Part shown: piece by piece, positions 1 through 9,541 of the stretch
Layout: each line of letters opens with the position of its first letter
Position numbering within the stretch: position 1 is the first letter of the stretch
NCBI GenBank assembly: GCA_945873815.1
Contig: CAMCEE010000013.1
Coordinates: 1 to 56,023 of the forward strand
DNA: 56,023 nucleotides
Direction of reading: 5' to 3'
Source of the DNA: an uncultured Caryophanales bacterium
GTDB lineage: Bacteria; Bacillota_I; Bacilli_A; RFN20; CAG-449
Made by a program: the position numbers and the translations under genes
The notes under the pieces: generated by a model
What the model saw: only the letters and a program-made list of their open reading frames with translations
What the model was told of the DNA's origin: nothing
Database searches by the model: none

Positions 1-57
1 AGTAGAATCCTTGAGCGAGAAGCCCCCACTTCTATAAGTGGTGGAGCATGTCACTGA
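1..57 (+). mobile_element. 3' tail of an IS200/IS605-type tnpB element (right end), partial
   Basis: The plus strand reads as an open frame from base 1 to a TGA at 55-57, ending in SRILEREAPTSISGGACH. It runs through an imperfect palindrome (CCCCCACTT at 24-32, AAGTGGTGG at 35-43). A short reading frame passing through a C-rich/G-rich hairpin and ending in GCATGTCAC is what I associate with the right end of IS605-family elements, where the tnpB 3' end overlaps the omega-RNA scaffold. The rest of the element would lie upstream, outside the window. The exact right boundary cannot be fixed; it is probably within 50-57. The tail overlaps the 3' end of the convergent lipoprotein gene. It could instead be a chance hairpin. 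Confidence 0.5.
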
Positions 58-1042
58 GATATTCTTTTATGAACTTACATTGTTCGTTAAGTAAATCGTT
101 TCTTAAGGCTAATTTATCACTATTTTGTTTATTTACTAATGAATCAAAAAATGATTCTTTAACGTAATATCCATTATCCTTTTCTTCAATCACATCGTTT
201 GAAAAAACAATCATATCAATCTTTTTCCCATTTTCATATGTGACTATTGTAGGAACTTTTCCACCTCGATATGAAGAAAATTCTTTTTCATTAGCAAAAG
301 CTGTGAATTCATCTAAATTAAATGAACCATCTTCATTTCTTTTAGAACGGATATAATCGACTTCATATTCATATAGAGTTCCATTATATGATTTAATGAA
401 ATCATTTAAGAACATTTTCTTAAAATCTTGGCAATCTATACATTCTTTCCATGAATAGAGAATACTAACTCTATTATTTGAAGAAATCAATTCATCTAAT
501 TTATCGTGTGATTCTATATCAATTTTATACATATTTACTTCCTCGTTATATTTATATATTTCATAATCGTTAATATCATATATTCCTTTTAATGAGATGT
601 ACTTAGATAAAGTAAATTCTAACTTATCTTTACTAAAATATAATTCTGCATCGTAGTCGATTTGCTTATATATCTCCCCATCATCGATTAAAAAGACGGT
701 AGATGTAAGAATATTAGTTTTAAGGTTATATTCTTCTTTATTCGCAACTTTTTGATATGATGTGTATTCAATCCAATAAACGAGCGTTTCATATTTTTTG
801 ATAAATGAAATAAATGGAGTTTTGATATAATCGCATGTTGAACACCCATTTTCACCAATCACTAATATGAAATCTTGATCGTGCTTTAATAAATCTATCA
901 ATTCATATTCATCAATGTAAATAAAAGAGTCGATATTCTTTATTCGTTTAGAATTTATCTTATTAGTATTTGTACATGAAGATAAAGAAATTAATATTAT
1001 TGATAAAACAAAAATTAATATAAACGTTTTTTTCTTTTTCAT
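32..1042 (-). CDS. lipoprotein with two thioredoxin-like CxxC segments
   Basis: A 336-residue exported lipoprotein is predicted. The start at 1042 is chosen because MKKKKTFILIFVLSIILISL is a typical signal peptide with a lipobox (LSSC, Cys23), and a GAGG ribosome site precedes it; an in-frame ATG at 1111 would put 23 unneeded residues in front. Two thioredoxin-like regions are visible, one with C67-S-T-C70 after a hydrophobic strand (FILVIGENG) and one with C201-I-D-C204 (ILYSWKE before it). Both look like the redox-active turn of thioredoxin folds, so a role in thiol/disulfide exchange at the cell surface is likely but not shown. The last codons, about residue 329 onward, are read from what looks like the end of a mobile element, so the original C-terminus may have been replaced. 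The partner and substrate are unknown. Confidence 0.7.
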   Translation of the reverse strand: MKKKKTFILIFVLSIILISLSSCTNTNKINSKRIKNIDSFIYIDEYELIDLLKHDQDFILVIGENGCSTCDYIKTPFISFIKKYETLVYWIEYTSYQKVANKEEYNLKTNILTSTVFLIDDGEIYKQIDYDAELYFSKDKLEFTLSKYISLKGIYDINDYEIYKYNEEVNMYKIDIESHDKLDELISSNNRVSILYSWKECIDCQDFKKMFLNDFIKSYNGTLYEYEVDYIRSKRNEDGSFNLDEFTAFANEKEFSSYRGGKVPTIVTYENGKKIDMIVFSNDVIEEKDNGYYVKESFFDSLVNKQNSDKLALRNDLLNEQCKFIKEYLSDMLHHL

Positions 1043-1156
1043 AATTTGCCTCAATGAAATTATAGTAGATATTAATAAAAATACCAAATCAATTTTTTCA
1101 ATTATCGACAATATATTTTAAAATCGTTTCATATATTTTTATTAGAGGATTAATCT

Positions 1157-1723
1157 ATGAATAATAAAGAATTTGAAGAAATCTCAAAAGCGAGAAATAT
1201 GTTTAAAATAAATAAAGTAGAAGAAGCTATAGAAGTATTAGAAAATATGGCACAAAAAAAATCAAAATATGCAATTTTTGAATTAGGGAAAATATATAAA
1301 GAAGGAGTGTATGTGAAAAAAGATCTTCTTAAAGCGGAGAATCTTCTCCTTTTATCTGGAAATCTTGGATATGAAAAATCATTCTATATCCTTGGTCAAT
1401 TATATTTAGAAAAGAAAGAATATCGAAATGCAAAGAGAAGTTTTGAAAAGAATAAATCAAATCCATATTCAGAATATGAATTAGGAAAATTATATTATTA
1501 TGGAAAAGGATGCTCAATATCACATCATAAAGCGTTTGTCCTTTTTCTTGATTCTGCGAAAAATGGATGTGTTCTTGCTTCATATATGATAGGGTATCAA
1601 TACTATTATGGAGATGGAATTAGAATGAACAAAGAAAAAGGAAAATTATATTTAATAAAAGCGATAAGAAAGAGAGTGCCAGATTATTTTAATATATATA
1701 ATAGAATACAAACGAATTGTTAA
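1157..1723 (+). CDS. Sel1-like repeat (TPR-type) protein
   Basis: A 188-residue soluble protein built of short helical repeats. Sel1-like repeat signatures are clear: AIFELGKIYKEGVYVKKDLL, then YELGKLYYYGKGCSISHHKA, then SYMIGYQYYYGDGIRMNKEK, each with the A/L-G-x-Y-x-x-G pattern. Such repeats act as protein-binding scaffolds. No catalytic domain and no signal peptide are present. A GAGG site lies 8 bases before the ATG. The gene is transcribed away from the lipoprotein gene across a 114-base gap that must hold both promoters. The specific partner is not predictable from sequence. Confidence 0.75.
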   Translation: MNNKEFEEISKARNMFKINKVEEAIEVLENMAQKKSKYAIFELGKIYKEGVYVKKDLLKAENLLLLSGNLGYEKSFYILGQLYLEKKEYRNAKRSFEKNKSNPYSEYELGKLYYYGKGCSISHHKAFVLFLDSAKNGCVLASYMIGYQYYYGDGIRMNKEKGKLYLIKAIRKRVPDYFNIYNRIQTNC

Positions 1724-1815
1724 CCATAAATAATACTAAAACGTTCATTTTGGTAGAAAAAACCGAATATATTTCAAAACCCGATAATCAATGAGAATAA
1801 AATGAGACTTTCATA

Positions 1816-1852
1816 GGAAAAGTAAAAAAAATTCGATTTTCCTTTTCTTTTT
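1816..1852 (+). terminator. weak A/T-rich terminator-like hairpin
   Basis: GGAAAA (1816-1821) can pair with TTTTCC (1837-1842), followed by a T-rich run (TTTTCTTTTTG). It lies in the 177-base gap after the Sel1 gene. The stem is short, so this is tentative. The rest of the gap (1724-1900) is AT-rich and must carry the promoter of the next gene. Confidence 0.35.
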
Positions 1853-1900
1853 GCTTTTTTTATTGTTTAATTTGTATCGTTTATTTGTAGGAGGATTATT

Positions 1901-2269
1901 ATGGATAGAAACGCTTGTATTGAAAAAGTATTCTACGATTATAAAATCACATGTGCTAGATTAATGCGACTTGGAAAACTAAATAATATCGAAATGCTTT
2001 TTCGCGATTCAGAATGTATTGAAAATGATTCATATGTCATGCAATTGATTTCGAAAATGAAAGGGACAGACGACGATGATGTTCTATATATCCAACACGT
2101 GAATTTTGCATATTTACTATTGAATCGTGTAGAAAGAAAAATTATTATGAATGATTTCATTTTTCCAATTGAGAAATTTTGGTATATGAAAGAATATTCT
2201 CGTTCCACATATTATAGAATTAGAGAAAAAGCAATAAAGAAGTTTTTAGATTTAATGGGAATGATTTAA
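1901..2269 (+). CDS. small protein with a sigma/ArpU-like C-terminal helix-turn-helix
   Basis: A 122-residue protein with a strong AGGAGG ribosome site. I do not recognise a named family with certainty. The C-terminal 45 residues (YLLLNRVERKIIMNDF, then EYSRSTYYRIREKAIKKFLD) have the layout of a sigma-70 region 4 or ArpU/RinA-type helix-turn-helix, where S-R-S-T-Y-Y-R-x-R would be the recognition helix. The N-terminal half is acidic and helical. It may be a transcription regulator. Its 3' end overlaps the convergent mutM-coaE gene by 18 bases. Confidence 0.55.
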   Translation: MDRNACIEKVFYDYKITCARLMRLGKLNNIEMLFRDSECIENDSYVMQLISKMKGTDDDDVLYIQHVNFAYLLLNRVERKIIMNDFIFPIEKFWYMKEYSRSTYYRIREKAIKKFLDLMGMI

Positions 2270-3661
2270 TAATTTTTTTAAAATTAAGTCTATTTGTTTT
2301 TTTAAATCATTATATGTTCCATCATTATTAATGAGGAAATCACATTTACATGCATTTTTATCAAATTTATTTGATTGATTGATGATTAAATCTGTTGTAA
2401 TGGTTTTGCTACCTCTACTTTTTAAGTGTGATAATTGAGTTGAATGAGAACATGTAACTCCAAGAATATAATCGAACATGAGATTAAACTTTGTTTCAAA
2501 CATTAAAGGAACTTCGACGATTATAAGCTTTTCACTTTTATGTTTATGGATGAAATCAATGATTGATTTCTTAACAAGTGGGTGAATAAATTTTTCGAGT
2601 TCTTTTTTCTTTTGAGGATTATTTGCAATGGTATTTTTAATATATCCTTTTGAAATTGTTAGATTGTCATTTAGAACAGATTCACCAAAAATATTTATTA
2701 ATCCTTTTTTTGTGCTTGTAAGCGTATATAATCTATTTACTTCTTCATCGGAAGAGAATACTTTGAATCCGAGTTCTTTAAAATAATTAAGAACAGTTGA
2801 TTTACCTGAAGCAATTTTTCCTGTAACTCCTATTCTTAAGGCGACATTTTGACACGATGGACAATATGTTGTACCTCTTCCACCTAATTCGTCTTTTCTA
2901 AATATGCTAGAACAATATGGACATTTTTCACCTTTTTTTCCATAGCACATCAATTCGTTTTGAAATCTTCCATCAACACCTTTTTCAGGGTGATATGAAG
3001 ATATGGTGGATCCACCTAATTCTATAGCATGCTTTAATGTCTTTTTAGAGTTATCAATGATAGTTATGCATTCATCAAGAGATAAAGTATTTGCAAGCCT
3101 ATATGGATTGATTTTAGATTTATACAATACTTCATCAGCGTAGATATTTCCAAGTCCACACATAATCTCTTGATCTAATAAACATGCTTTAATCTCATTC
3201 TTTTTGTTTTTCAATTTATCAAATAAATATTTAGGATCATCAATCTCAAAAGGTTCTTTCCCGAGTTTTGCGATTTCTTTTAATTTTAAAACATCATCGC
3301 TTCTTACAAGAATCATTATTCCAAAAGAACGCGAATCATCATAAACCATATCAATATTATCATTTAAATGAAATACGATTCTTGCATGTTTTGGAAGTGG
3401 TTCTCCACGAATTATTTTAATGTATTTTCCTTCCATTCTTAAATGTGAAACGATGGTATAACCATTGTCTAGATTGAGTAAAAGATATTTTCCTTTACGC
3501 GAAAAAGAAATGAATTTTGTTCCTTGAACTGTTGAAATAAATTCATTTATTGGAGAAAGAATCATTCGTGGTAATAAAATAGATACCGATTCAATCTTTT
3601 TATTTAAATATAGTTTCTCTAATGAGAGGCGAACTGTTTCTACTTCTGGTAATTCTGGCAT
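2252..3661 (-). CDS. mutM-coaE: formamidopyrimidine-DNA glycosylase fused to dephospho-CoA kinase
   Basis: A 469-residue fusion. Residues 1 to about 272 are MutM/Fpg: the MPELPEVE start supplies the catalytic Pro2 and Glu3, Lys58 lies in the RKGK beta-hairpin, and the zinc finger CPYC...YCPSC follows with the finger arginine in GGRGTTY. This half removes oxidised purines such as 8-oxoguanine and nicks the abasic site. From about residue 276 an ordinary CoaE begins (RIGVTGKIASGKST, P-loop) and runs to the end; it phosphorylates dephospho-CoA in the last step of CoA synthesis. No stop codon or second start separates the halves. In B. subtilis mutM and coaE are close neighbours, so the fusion plausibly arose by loss of the gap. 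It is the last gene of the dnaE-polA operon, 8 bases after polA. Confidence 0.95.
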   Translation of the reverse strand: MPELPEVETVRLSLEKLYLNKKIESVSILLPRMILSPINEFISTVQGTKFISFSRKGKYLLLNLDNGYTIVSHLRMEGKYIKIIRGEPLPKHARIVFHLNDNIDMVYDDSRSFGIMILVRSDDVLKLKEIAKLGKEPFEIDDPKYLFDKLKNKKNEIKACLLDQEIMCGLGNIYADEVLYKSKINPYRLANTLSLDECITIIDNSKKTLKHAIELGGSTISSYHPEKGVDGRFQNELMCYGKKGEKCPYCSSIFRKDELGGRGTTYCPSCQNVALRIGVTGKIASGKSTVLNYFKELGFKVFSSDEEVNRLYTLTSTKKGLINIFGESVLNDNLTISKGYIKNTIANNPQKKKELEKFIHPLVKKSIIDFIHKHKSEKLIIVEVPLMFETKFNLMFDYILGVTCSHSTQLSHLKSRGSKTITTDLIINQSNKFDKNACKCDFLINNDGTYNDLKKQIDLILKKLLNHSH

Positions 3662-3669
3662 AATAACTC

Positions 3670-6267
3670 CTATTTACAATCGTACCAAGTTTTTCCATAC
3701 GAACCTTCAACTTTGAGCTTAACTTTTAATTCGCATGCTTCTTCCATCAATTTTTTTAAGATAGGAAGAATAATTGTTTCTTCTTCATGAGGAACTTTAA
3801 AGATCAGTTCATCGTGGATTTGAAGGACGATTTTAGTTTTATATTCATGTTCTTTTAAATATCTTGAAATGCTTATCATCGCCATTTTAATAATATCTGC
3901 CCCTGTTCCTTGAATGGTTGCATTCATCGCGGCACGTTTACCAAATTCTCTGACATTATATGAGGATGAAAATATTTCACTGATATATCTTCTTCTACCA
4001 AAGAGAGTCTTTGAATAACCATTTTTAATAGTATCATCAATAACTTTATTGAAATATGTTTCGATTTCTGGATAATGTTCATTAAAAGCGGCAATGATTG
4101 AATGAGCTTCCTTGACGCTTGAGGATATTTGTTCTGCAAGTCCCCAATCTGAGATTCCATAAACAATACCAAAGTTAACAGCTTTTGCTCTTCGTCTATA
4201 TTCGCTTGTCAATTCTTCTTTCGATAGATTAAATACCTTCATTGCAGTAGTGGAATGGATATCTTCGTCATTATTAAATGTATTAATCAAATCCTCACAT
4301 TCAGCCATACTTGCAAGAATTCTTAATTCAATTTGACTATAATCTAAAGATAAAAGAGAATAACCTTCATCATAAAAGAAAGCTTTTTTAATATTTTTTC
4401 CTTCTTCTGAACGAGTGGAAATATTTTGTAAATTTGGTTCGCTTGATGATAAACGACCTGTTTGAGTTAATGCTTGATTGAAAATTGTATGAATTTTCCC
4501 ATCAAGATAAATGTTTGAAATCAATCCTTCTGAATAAACAGAAAGAAGTTTTGAGTATTTTCTATGTTCGATAATAAGAGGAACAATTGGGTGTTTAGAA
4601 GCGAGTGAAGATAATACTTCAATGCTTGTTGATTCCTTTTTATTAGAAGGGAGATTTAATTTATGAAATAATAGATCTGCAACTTGTTTTGGAGATGATA
4701 AATTGAATTCATATCCTGCAAGTTCATAGATTTTATTTGTGATTTCTTCAATCTTTTTCTTAAAATCATTGCTTAAATCTTCCAAAACCTTTCTAGAAAC
4801 CGGGAATCCTTCTATCTCCATTTCAGAAAGGATATCTGCAAGAGGTAATTCCATATCTACATATAGATTATAACAATCGATTTCTTTTAGTTTATCGATG
4901 ATTGTTGGATATAATCTTTCTAGATGATAGACCATATTATAGATTGAATTTTCTTCTTCTAATAGAGAAAGGCTGTCATTTTTAAAAGATATATTCACTT
5001 TATAGTACCCATATATTGCAACAGGTGAATTCTCGATGGAAGAATTTAAAAGATAAGAAGCAAGAGTTAAATCAAATTCTAGACCATTCACATCAATATT
5101 GTAATGAGAAAGAGCAACTTTAAGGGCTTTATAGTCATAGGTGATTTTCTTAATATTTTCATCCTTCATAAAATTGATGAAATCACGATCTTTAATCGCT
5201 TTATCAAAAGGAAGATAGTATACTATTCCATCTTTAGAAAAAGCAAATCCATTTATCGGAGAAGTATTATAGTTACCTCTTTCTTGATCGATTATTATTG
5301 TTCTAGATAAAGGAATATCTTTGAATTTATTCACTCTAATCACTTCTATTTTTTCTTCTTCTTCTACTTGATTTTTATCATTGACTTTCCTTTTATCGTT
5401 TGGCTTTAATTTCTTGATCAAAGAATAACATTCATAAGTTGTATAGAAAGAAGAAAGAGCATTATAATCATAACCTTCATATTGCAAACTTTCTAAAGTG
5501 AATGGAATGTCCATATCTGTAATGATTGTTGCCATTTTCTTACATAGTAAACCTAGGTCTTGATTCTCAATAATTTTTTCAGCAATTTTTGACTTTTGAT
5601 TTTTCATCTCTTCAATAATATTTTCTAATGAACCATATTCTTGAATGAGTTTAAGCGCGGTTTTTTCTCCAATTCCAGGTATTCCTTTTAAATTATCACT
5701 AGGATCACCCATTAATCCTTTGTAATCTTTGATTTGTTCTGGAGTTAATCCCATTTTTTCTTTAAGAGAAACTTCATTCATTGACTCGATATCTGTTAAT
5801 CCTTTTTTTATCATCTCAATTGTGATATTGTCATCAATTAGCTGTAAATAATCTTTATCTGAAGTGTAGATAAATGTTTTAATTCCTCTTTTCGATGCGA
5901 GTTTTGCTACGCTTCCTGCGATATCATCGCCTTCAAAACCTTCTTTTTCATAATATACAATATTCATCGCTTTTAAATATTCTCTAGCGACTGGTAGTTG
6001 AACAGCTAAATCTTCTTCAATTGGTTTTCTTTGAGCTTTATATGATTCTAATAATTCTGAACGGAATGTTTTTTTACCTGAATCAAAAGCAACGAAAATC
6101 AAATCATCTTCCTTTAAAAATGAAGTGATTTTGGTAATCATGTTTGAAAAACCAAAGATTGCATTTGTTGGAAAGCCATCCTTTCTTCTCATAATGTTTC
6201 CAGTGAATGAAGTAGCATAATATGCTCTAAATAGTAATGAGTTTCCATCAATTATATATAATTTCAT
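3670..6267 (-). CDS. polA: DNA polymerase I
   Basis: An 865-residue full-length enzyme for Okazaki fragment processing and repair synthesis. The N-terminal 5'-3' exonuclease begins LYIIDGNSLLFRAYYA and includes the acidic FEGDDIAG and YTSDKDYLQL sites and a helix-hairpin-helix (GIPGIGEKTA). The central 3'-5' exonuclease domain looks inactive: a D-x-E remains (D327, E329), but the aspartates of motifs II and III are not found at the expected places, as in Bacillus-type enzymes. The polymerase domain is intact, with motif A LSLDYSQIELRIL, motif B RRAKAVNFGIVYGIS and motif C LQIHDELIF. The start codon overlaps the end of dnaE by 4 bases, implying translational coupling. Confidence 0.97.
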   Translation of the reverse strand: MKLYIIDGNSLLFRAYYATSFTGNIMRRKDGFPTNAIFGFSNMITKITSFLKEDDLIFVAFDSGKKTFRSELLESYKAQRKPIEEDLAVQLPVAREYLKAMNIVYYEKEGFEGDDIAGSVAKLASKRGIKTFIYTSDKDYLQLIDDNITIEMIKKGLTDIESMNEVSLKEKMGLTPEQIKDYKGLMGDPSDNLKGIPGIGEKTALKLIQEYGSLENIIEEMKNQKSKIAEKIIENQDLGLLCKKMATIITDMDIPFTLESLQYEGYDYNALSSFYTTYECYSLIKKLKPNDKRKVNDKNQVEEEEKIEVIRVNKFKDIPLSRTIIIDQERGNYNTSPINGFAFSKDGIVYYLPFDKAIKDRDFINFMKDENIKKITYDYKALKVALSHYNIDVNGLEFDLTLASYLLNSSIENSPVAIYGYYKVNISFKNDSLSLLEEENSIYNMVYHLERLYPTIIDKLKEIDCYNLYVDMELPLADILSEMEIEGFPVSRKVLEDLSNDFKKKIEEITNKIYELAGYEFNLSSPKQVADLLFHKLNLPSNKKESTSIEVLSSLASKHPIVPLIIEHRKYSKLLSVYSEGLISNIYLDGKIHTIFNQALTQTGRLSSSEPNLQNISTRSEEGKNIKKAFFYDEGYSLLSLDYSQIELRILASMAECEDLINTFNNDEDIHSTTAMKVFNLSKEELTSEYRRRAKAVNFGIVYGISDWGLAEQISSSVKEAHSIIAAFNEHYPEIETYFNKVIDDTIKNGYSKTLFGRRRYISEIFSSSYNVREFGKRAAMNATIQGTGADIIKMAMISISRYLKEHEYKTKIVLQIHDELIFKVPHEEETIILPILKKLMEEACELKVKLKVEGSYGKTWYDCK

Positions 6268-9200
6268 TTGTTTTCCTCCAGTTTTCTTATTGAATCCACA
6301 TAGAATGTTAATCCATATAAATCATCTTTTCTAAATGATCCATTTAAGATTAATGGTGTATTTTTCATTAGTTTTATCTTTTCTTTCTCATAGACATCGC
6401 TAAACAAAGTTGCAGATAATAACGAAGTATTATCATAGCATTTGATAGTTGCCATGGTTTTATGATTTTTTGTGGTAAATATGTGGATGTCACTGATTAT
6501 GACGGCAATTGAAGTATTGCTTGTAAAATTCTTTGCTTCTTGTATTGGTTTTAAATCGTATTTTTTGATGGCGTTTGAATAATTTGCAAAGAGTGAACTT
6601 GAAATGAGGATTCCAAGTACCTCATATTCATTTCTATTTTTTTCCTCTTCATTCTCATCAACTACTAAAATATTTGGAGAGATTCTTTCTAATTGTTTTT
6701 CGCTGAAGATAGAAAAGGAATTATAAGTGTTTTCAACGAATTGCATTATCCGTTTTACGTTGGCTTTTTTAGTTGCTCTATTATATTCAAAAGAATCAAA
6801 AGCTCCTGAATCGATTAAAGTGCAGATATCTTTTTCTGAAATGTTATATTCTTTCATTCTTGTAATGAAGGAAATTAAGTCTTTATATGGACCATTTTGA
6901 TTTCTTTCATAAACAATCGATTTTGAAAGATCGTAAGATAATCCTTTAATCGCAGTAAAAGGAATGACTAGCTCTTTAAACCTTGGTCTATATTCTAATG
7001 ACGAATAATTAATATCCGGTAGAGCAATTTTAATATCTAGTAGCGATAATTCATCCATATATTTGATGTATTTATTATCTGCAAGAGATTGAGTATCTAA
7101 TAAGGCACTATAGAATTCACAAGGATAATGAGCTTTTAAATACGCCATCTTATAACTGATTAATGAATAAGCGACAGAGTGCGATTTATTAAAACCATAT
7201 GAAGCAAAGCGATTAATATTTTCAAATATCTTTTCGCTTGTTTCTTTACTATAACCATTTTTTAGTGCATTCTCAAAGAATTTATCTTTTAATTGAACCA
7301 TTTGACTTTCATCTTTTTTGGAAATTGCACGTCTAAATATATCAGCTTCACTCATTGTAAAAGAAGCTACTTTTTGAACGATTTGCATGATTTGTTCTTG
7401 ATAGATGATAATTCCGTATGTTGGAGATAATATATCTTCTAATGATGGATCTATGTATTCGATTTTTGAAACTTTATTCTTATTATCTGCGTATGTTTTT
7501 ATATAACTAATTGGTCCAGGTCGACATAGAGCAAGAAGAGCAACGATATCATCGAATGTTTCCATTTTTATTTCTTTGATTGCTCTTTTAAATTCGTCAG
7601 ATTTTTCTATTTGGAAAATACCAAGTGTAAGGCCGGCATTTAACGTTAAGTATGTTTTACTATCATCCAAGGGAATATTTTTTAAATCGATTTTAATCGT
7701 TTGAGAATTAATCTTATCTACAATATTTGAAATGGTTGTCAATGTTCTTAAGCTTAATATATCCATTTTTAAAAATCCTTGTTCTTCAAGCGGAGAATAT
7801 TCATATTGACAAGTCATAATACCTTTTTCATCCTTCGTTGTTGGAACGATGTTTTCTAATGAATCATTATTTAAAATAATACCTGCAGGATGAAGACTAG
7901 ATTGACGGATATAACCTTCGATTTTTTTTGATAGAGCATATATTTTATGGAAATATGGATCTAAACATAATTTATTAAATTCATCGTTCTTATTTCTTAT
8001 TTCATCGAGCGATAAGGAGTTCCCTTTAAAAGACATTGCAAGCGTATTGATATCAATTGGGTTAAACGAAAAGATCTTCCCAATATCTCTTATTGCTTGC
8101 TTTGCACCTATTGTTTGGTAAGTAATAATATTTGCAGTCTTATCTATTCCATATTTTTGCCTGATGTATTTGATGATATCATCTCGGTATATATCAGCGA
8201 TATCAATATCGATATCTGGCATAGTAACTCTTCCTGGATTTAAGAATCTCTCAAATAATAAGTTGTATTTTAATGAATCAATTTCAGTAATACCTAAACA
8301 ATATGAAATTAAAGAACCAACAACAGATCCTCTTCCAGGACCGACAGGAATTTTTCTTTTTTTTGCTTCACTGACATAATCTGCGACGATTAAGAAATAA
8401 TCGAGAAATCCCATTTGCTCGATTATATTTAATTCGTATTCTAAACGATTCATATATTCTTTAGTGGTTGGGATATTATTCTTTAACATGTTCTCTTTGC
8501 ATTTAAATAAAATAGCTTTTCTCTTATTTAATAAGCTATCTGGATTAAAGCATAAGAGCTTACCTCTTTTTATATTGAAATCGAATTCTATCATCTCTAC
8601 TAGGTGATTTGTCTCGTTTAATTCTTCTTTGGTGTAGAGGGTAGACAATGCTAAATCATTTAAAAAATAGTATGGACCTTCTTTAGGTGTATTTGAATTG
8701 ATGAGCGTATCGTTTTTTATTGCATTTAACATTTCATAGACGATATGATCCTTTTTAGTTTCATATAGATGAAGAGGAAAAGCAATCGCTTTATTTACAT
8801 AATTATTCGCATAATCTCTTACTTTTTTCATGACTTCTTTATCTTCTTTTTGATATATTTCTATTCCTAGATAAGAATCATCAAAACCTCTTTCAAGGGT
8901 ATAGAGAATACGATGGATTTCATCGATGTAGTCACCTTTGAACGAATTGTAGACAAGATTATTTGTTTTGCAAGGAATAACGAGAATTAAACCTTTTTTA
9001 TGTTCAGAAAGTGATTCCATAGTAATAGAATCGTGATTTGATATTAAGTAACAAAGATTACGATATCCTTCTTCATTCCTAACAAAAAGAGAGATAAGAA
9101 ATTTTTTATTATTAATAAGAATATCAATTGATGAACCAAAAACTGGTTTTACATTATGTTTCTTGCATTCTTTAGAAAATGTAGGGAAAGCATAGGCGTT

Positions 9201-9326
9201 ATTTATATCGCATATTCCAACAGAAGAAAAAGAGTACTTATCACAAATAGAAAGCAGATTATCTATTTTTAGACAAGAACTAAGAAATGTATACTCCGTA
9301 TGAATATGTAATGGAATGTAATGCAT
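6264..9326 (-). CDS. dnaE: DNA polymerase III alpha subunit, DnaE type
   Basis: A 1020-residue replicative polymerase. The N-terminal PHP domain starts with LHIHTEYTFL (His7, His9). The palm has GPGRGSVVGS near residue 330 and the catalytic acidic motif MPDIDIDIAD near 369-378. A helix-hairpin-helix region (SEKDICTLIDSGAFDSF) and a C-terminal OB-like segment (IAVIISDIHIF) follow. The length fits the short DnaE3/DnaE1-like enzymes of Firmicutes, which usually work beside PolC; PolC is not in this window. It is the first gene of the dnaE-polA-mutM/coaE operon, with a GAGG ribosome site. An AGTATA (TATACT on the minus strand) at 9345-9350 is a possible -10 element. Confidence 0.96.
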   Translation of the reverse strand: MHYIPLHIHTEYTFLSSCLKIDNLLSICDKYSFSSVGICDINNAYAFPTFSKECKKHNVKPVFGSSIDILINNKKFLISLFVRNEEGYRNLCYLISNHDSITMESLSEHKKGLILVIPCKTNNLVYNSFKGDYIDEIHRILYTLERGFDDSYLGIEIYQKEDKEVMKKVRDYANNYVNKAIAFPLHLYETKKDHIVYEMLNAIKNDTLINSNTPKEGPYYFLNDLALSTLYTKEELNETNHLVEMIEFDFNIKRGKLLCFNPDSLLNKRKAILFKCKENMLKNNIPTTKEYMNRLEYELNIIEQMGFLDYFLIVADYVSEAKKRKIPVGPGRGSVVGSLISYCLGITEIDSLKYNLLFERFLNPGRVTMPDIDIDIADIYRDDIIKYIRQKYGIDKTANIITYQTIGAKQAIRDIGKIFSFNPIDINTLAMSFKGNSLSLDEIRNKNDEFNKLCLDPYFHKIYALSKKIEGYIRQSSLHPAGIILNNDSLENIVPTTKDEKGIMTCQYEYSPLEEQGFLKMDILSLRTLTTISNIVDKINSQTIKIDLKNIPLDDSKTYLTLNAGLTLGIFQIEKSDEFKRAIKEIKMETFDDIVALLALCRPGPISYIKTYADNKNKVSKIEYIDPSLEDILSPTYGIIIYQEQIMQIVQKVASFTMSEADIFRRAISKKDESQMVQLKDKFFENALKNGYSKETSEKIFENINRFASYGFNKSHSVAYSLISYKMAYLKAHYPCEFYSALLDTQSLADNKYIKYMDELSLLDIKIALPDINYSSLEYRPRFKELVIPFTAIKGLSYDLSKSIVYERNQNGPYKDLISFITRMKEYNISEKDICTLIDSGAFDSFEYNRATKKANVKRIMQFVENTYNSFSIFSEKQLERISPNILVVDENEEEKNRNEYEVLGILISSSLFANYSNAIKKYDLKPIQEAKNFTSNTSIAVIISDIHIFTTKNHKTMATIKCYDNTSLLSATLFSDVYEKEKIKLMKNTPLILNGSFRKDDLYGLTFYVDSIRKLEENK

Positions 9327-9541
9327 TTTTGTTTCCTCTTTTATAGTATAAAAGAAAAATAAAAAAATATATATAGATTTTTTAGAAATATGGGTTTGTA
9401 TATGTATAATATGTTAATTGAAGATTAGTAATTGTTATGTTTTATTTGTTTTATTTTTATAAGAAAAACTTTGGTTATATTGTTGCATTTAGTTTTTCAT
9501 CTAACAAGTACTAAAAAAATGAAAAAATAGAAAAATATTTG

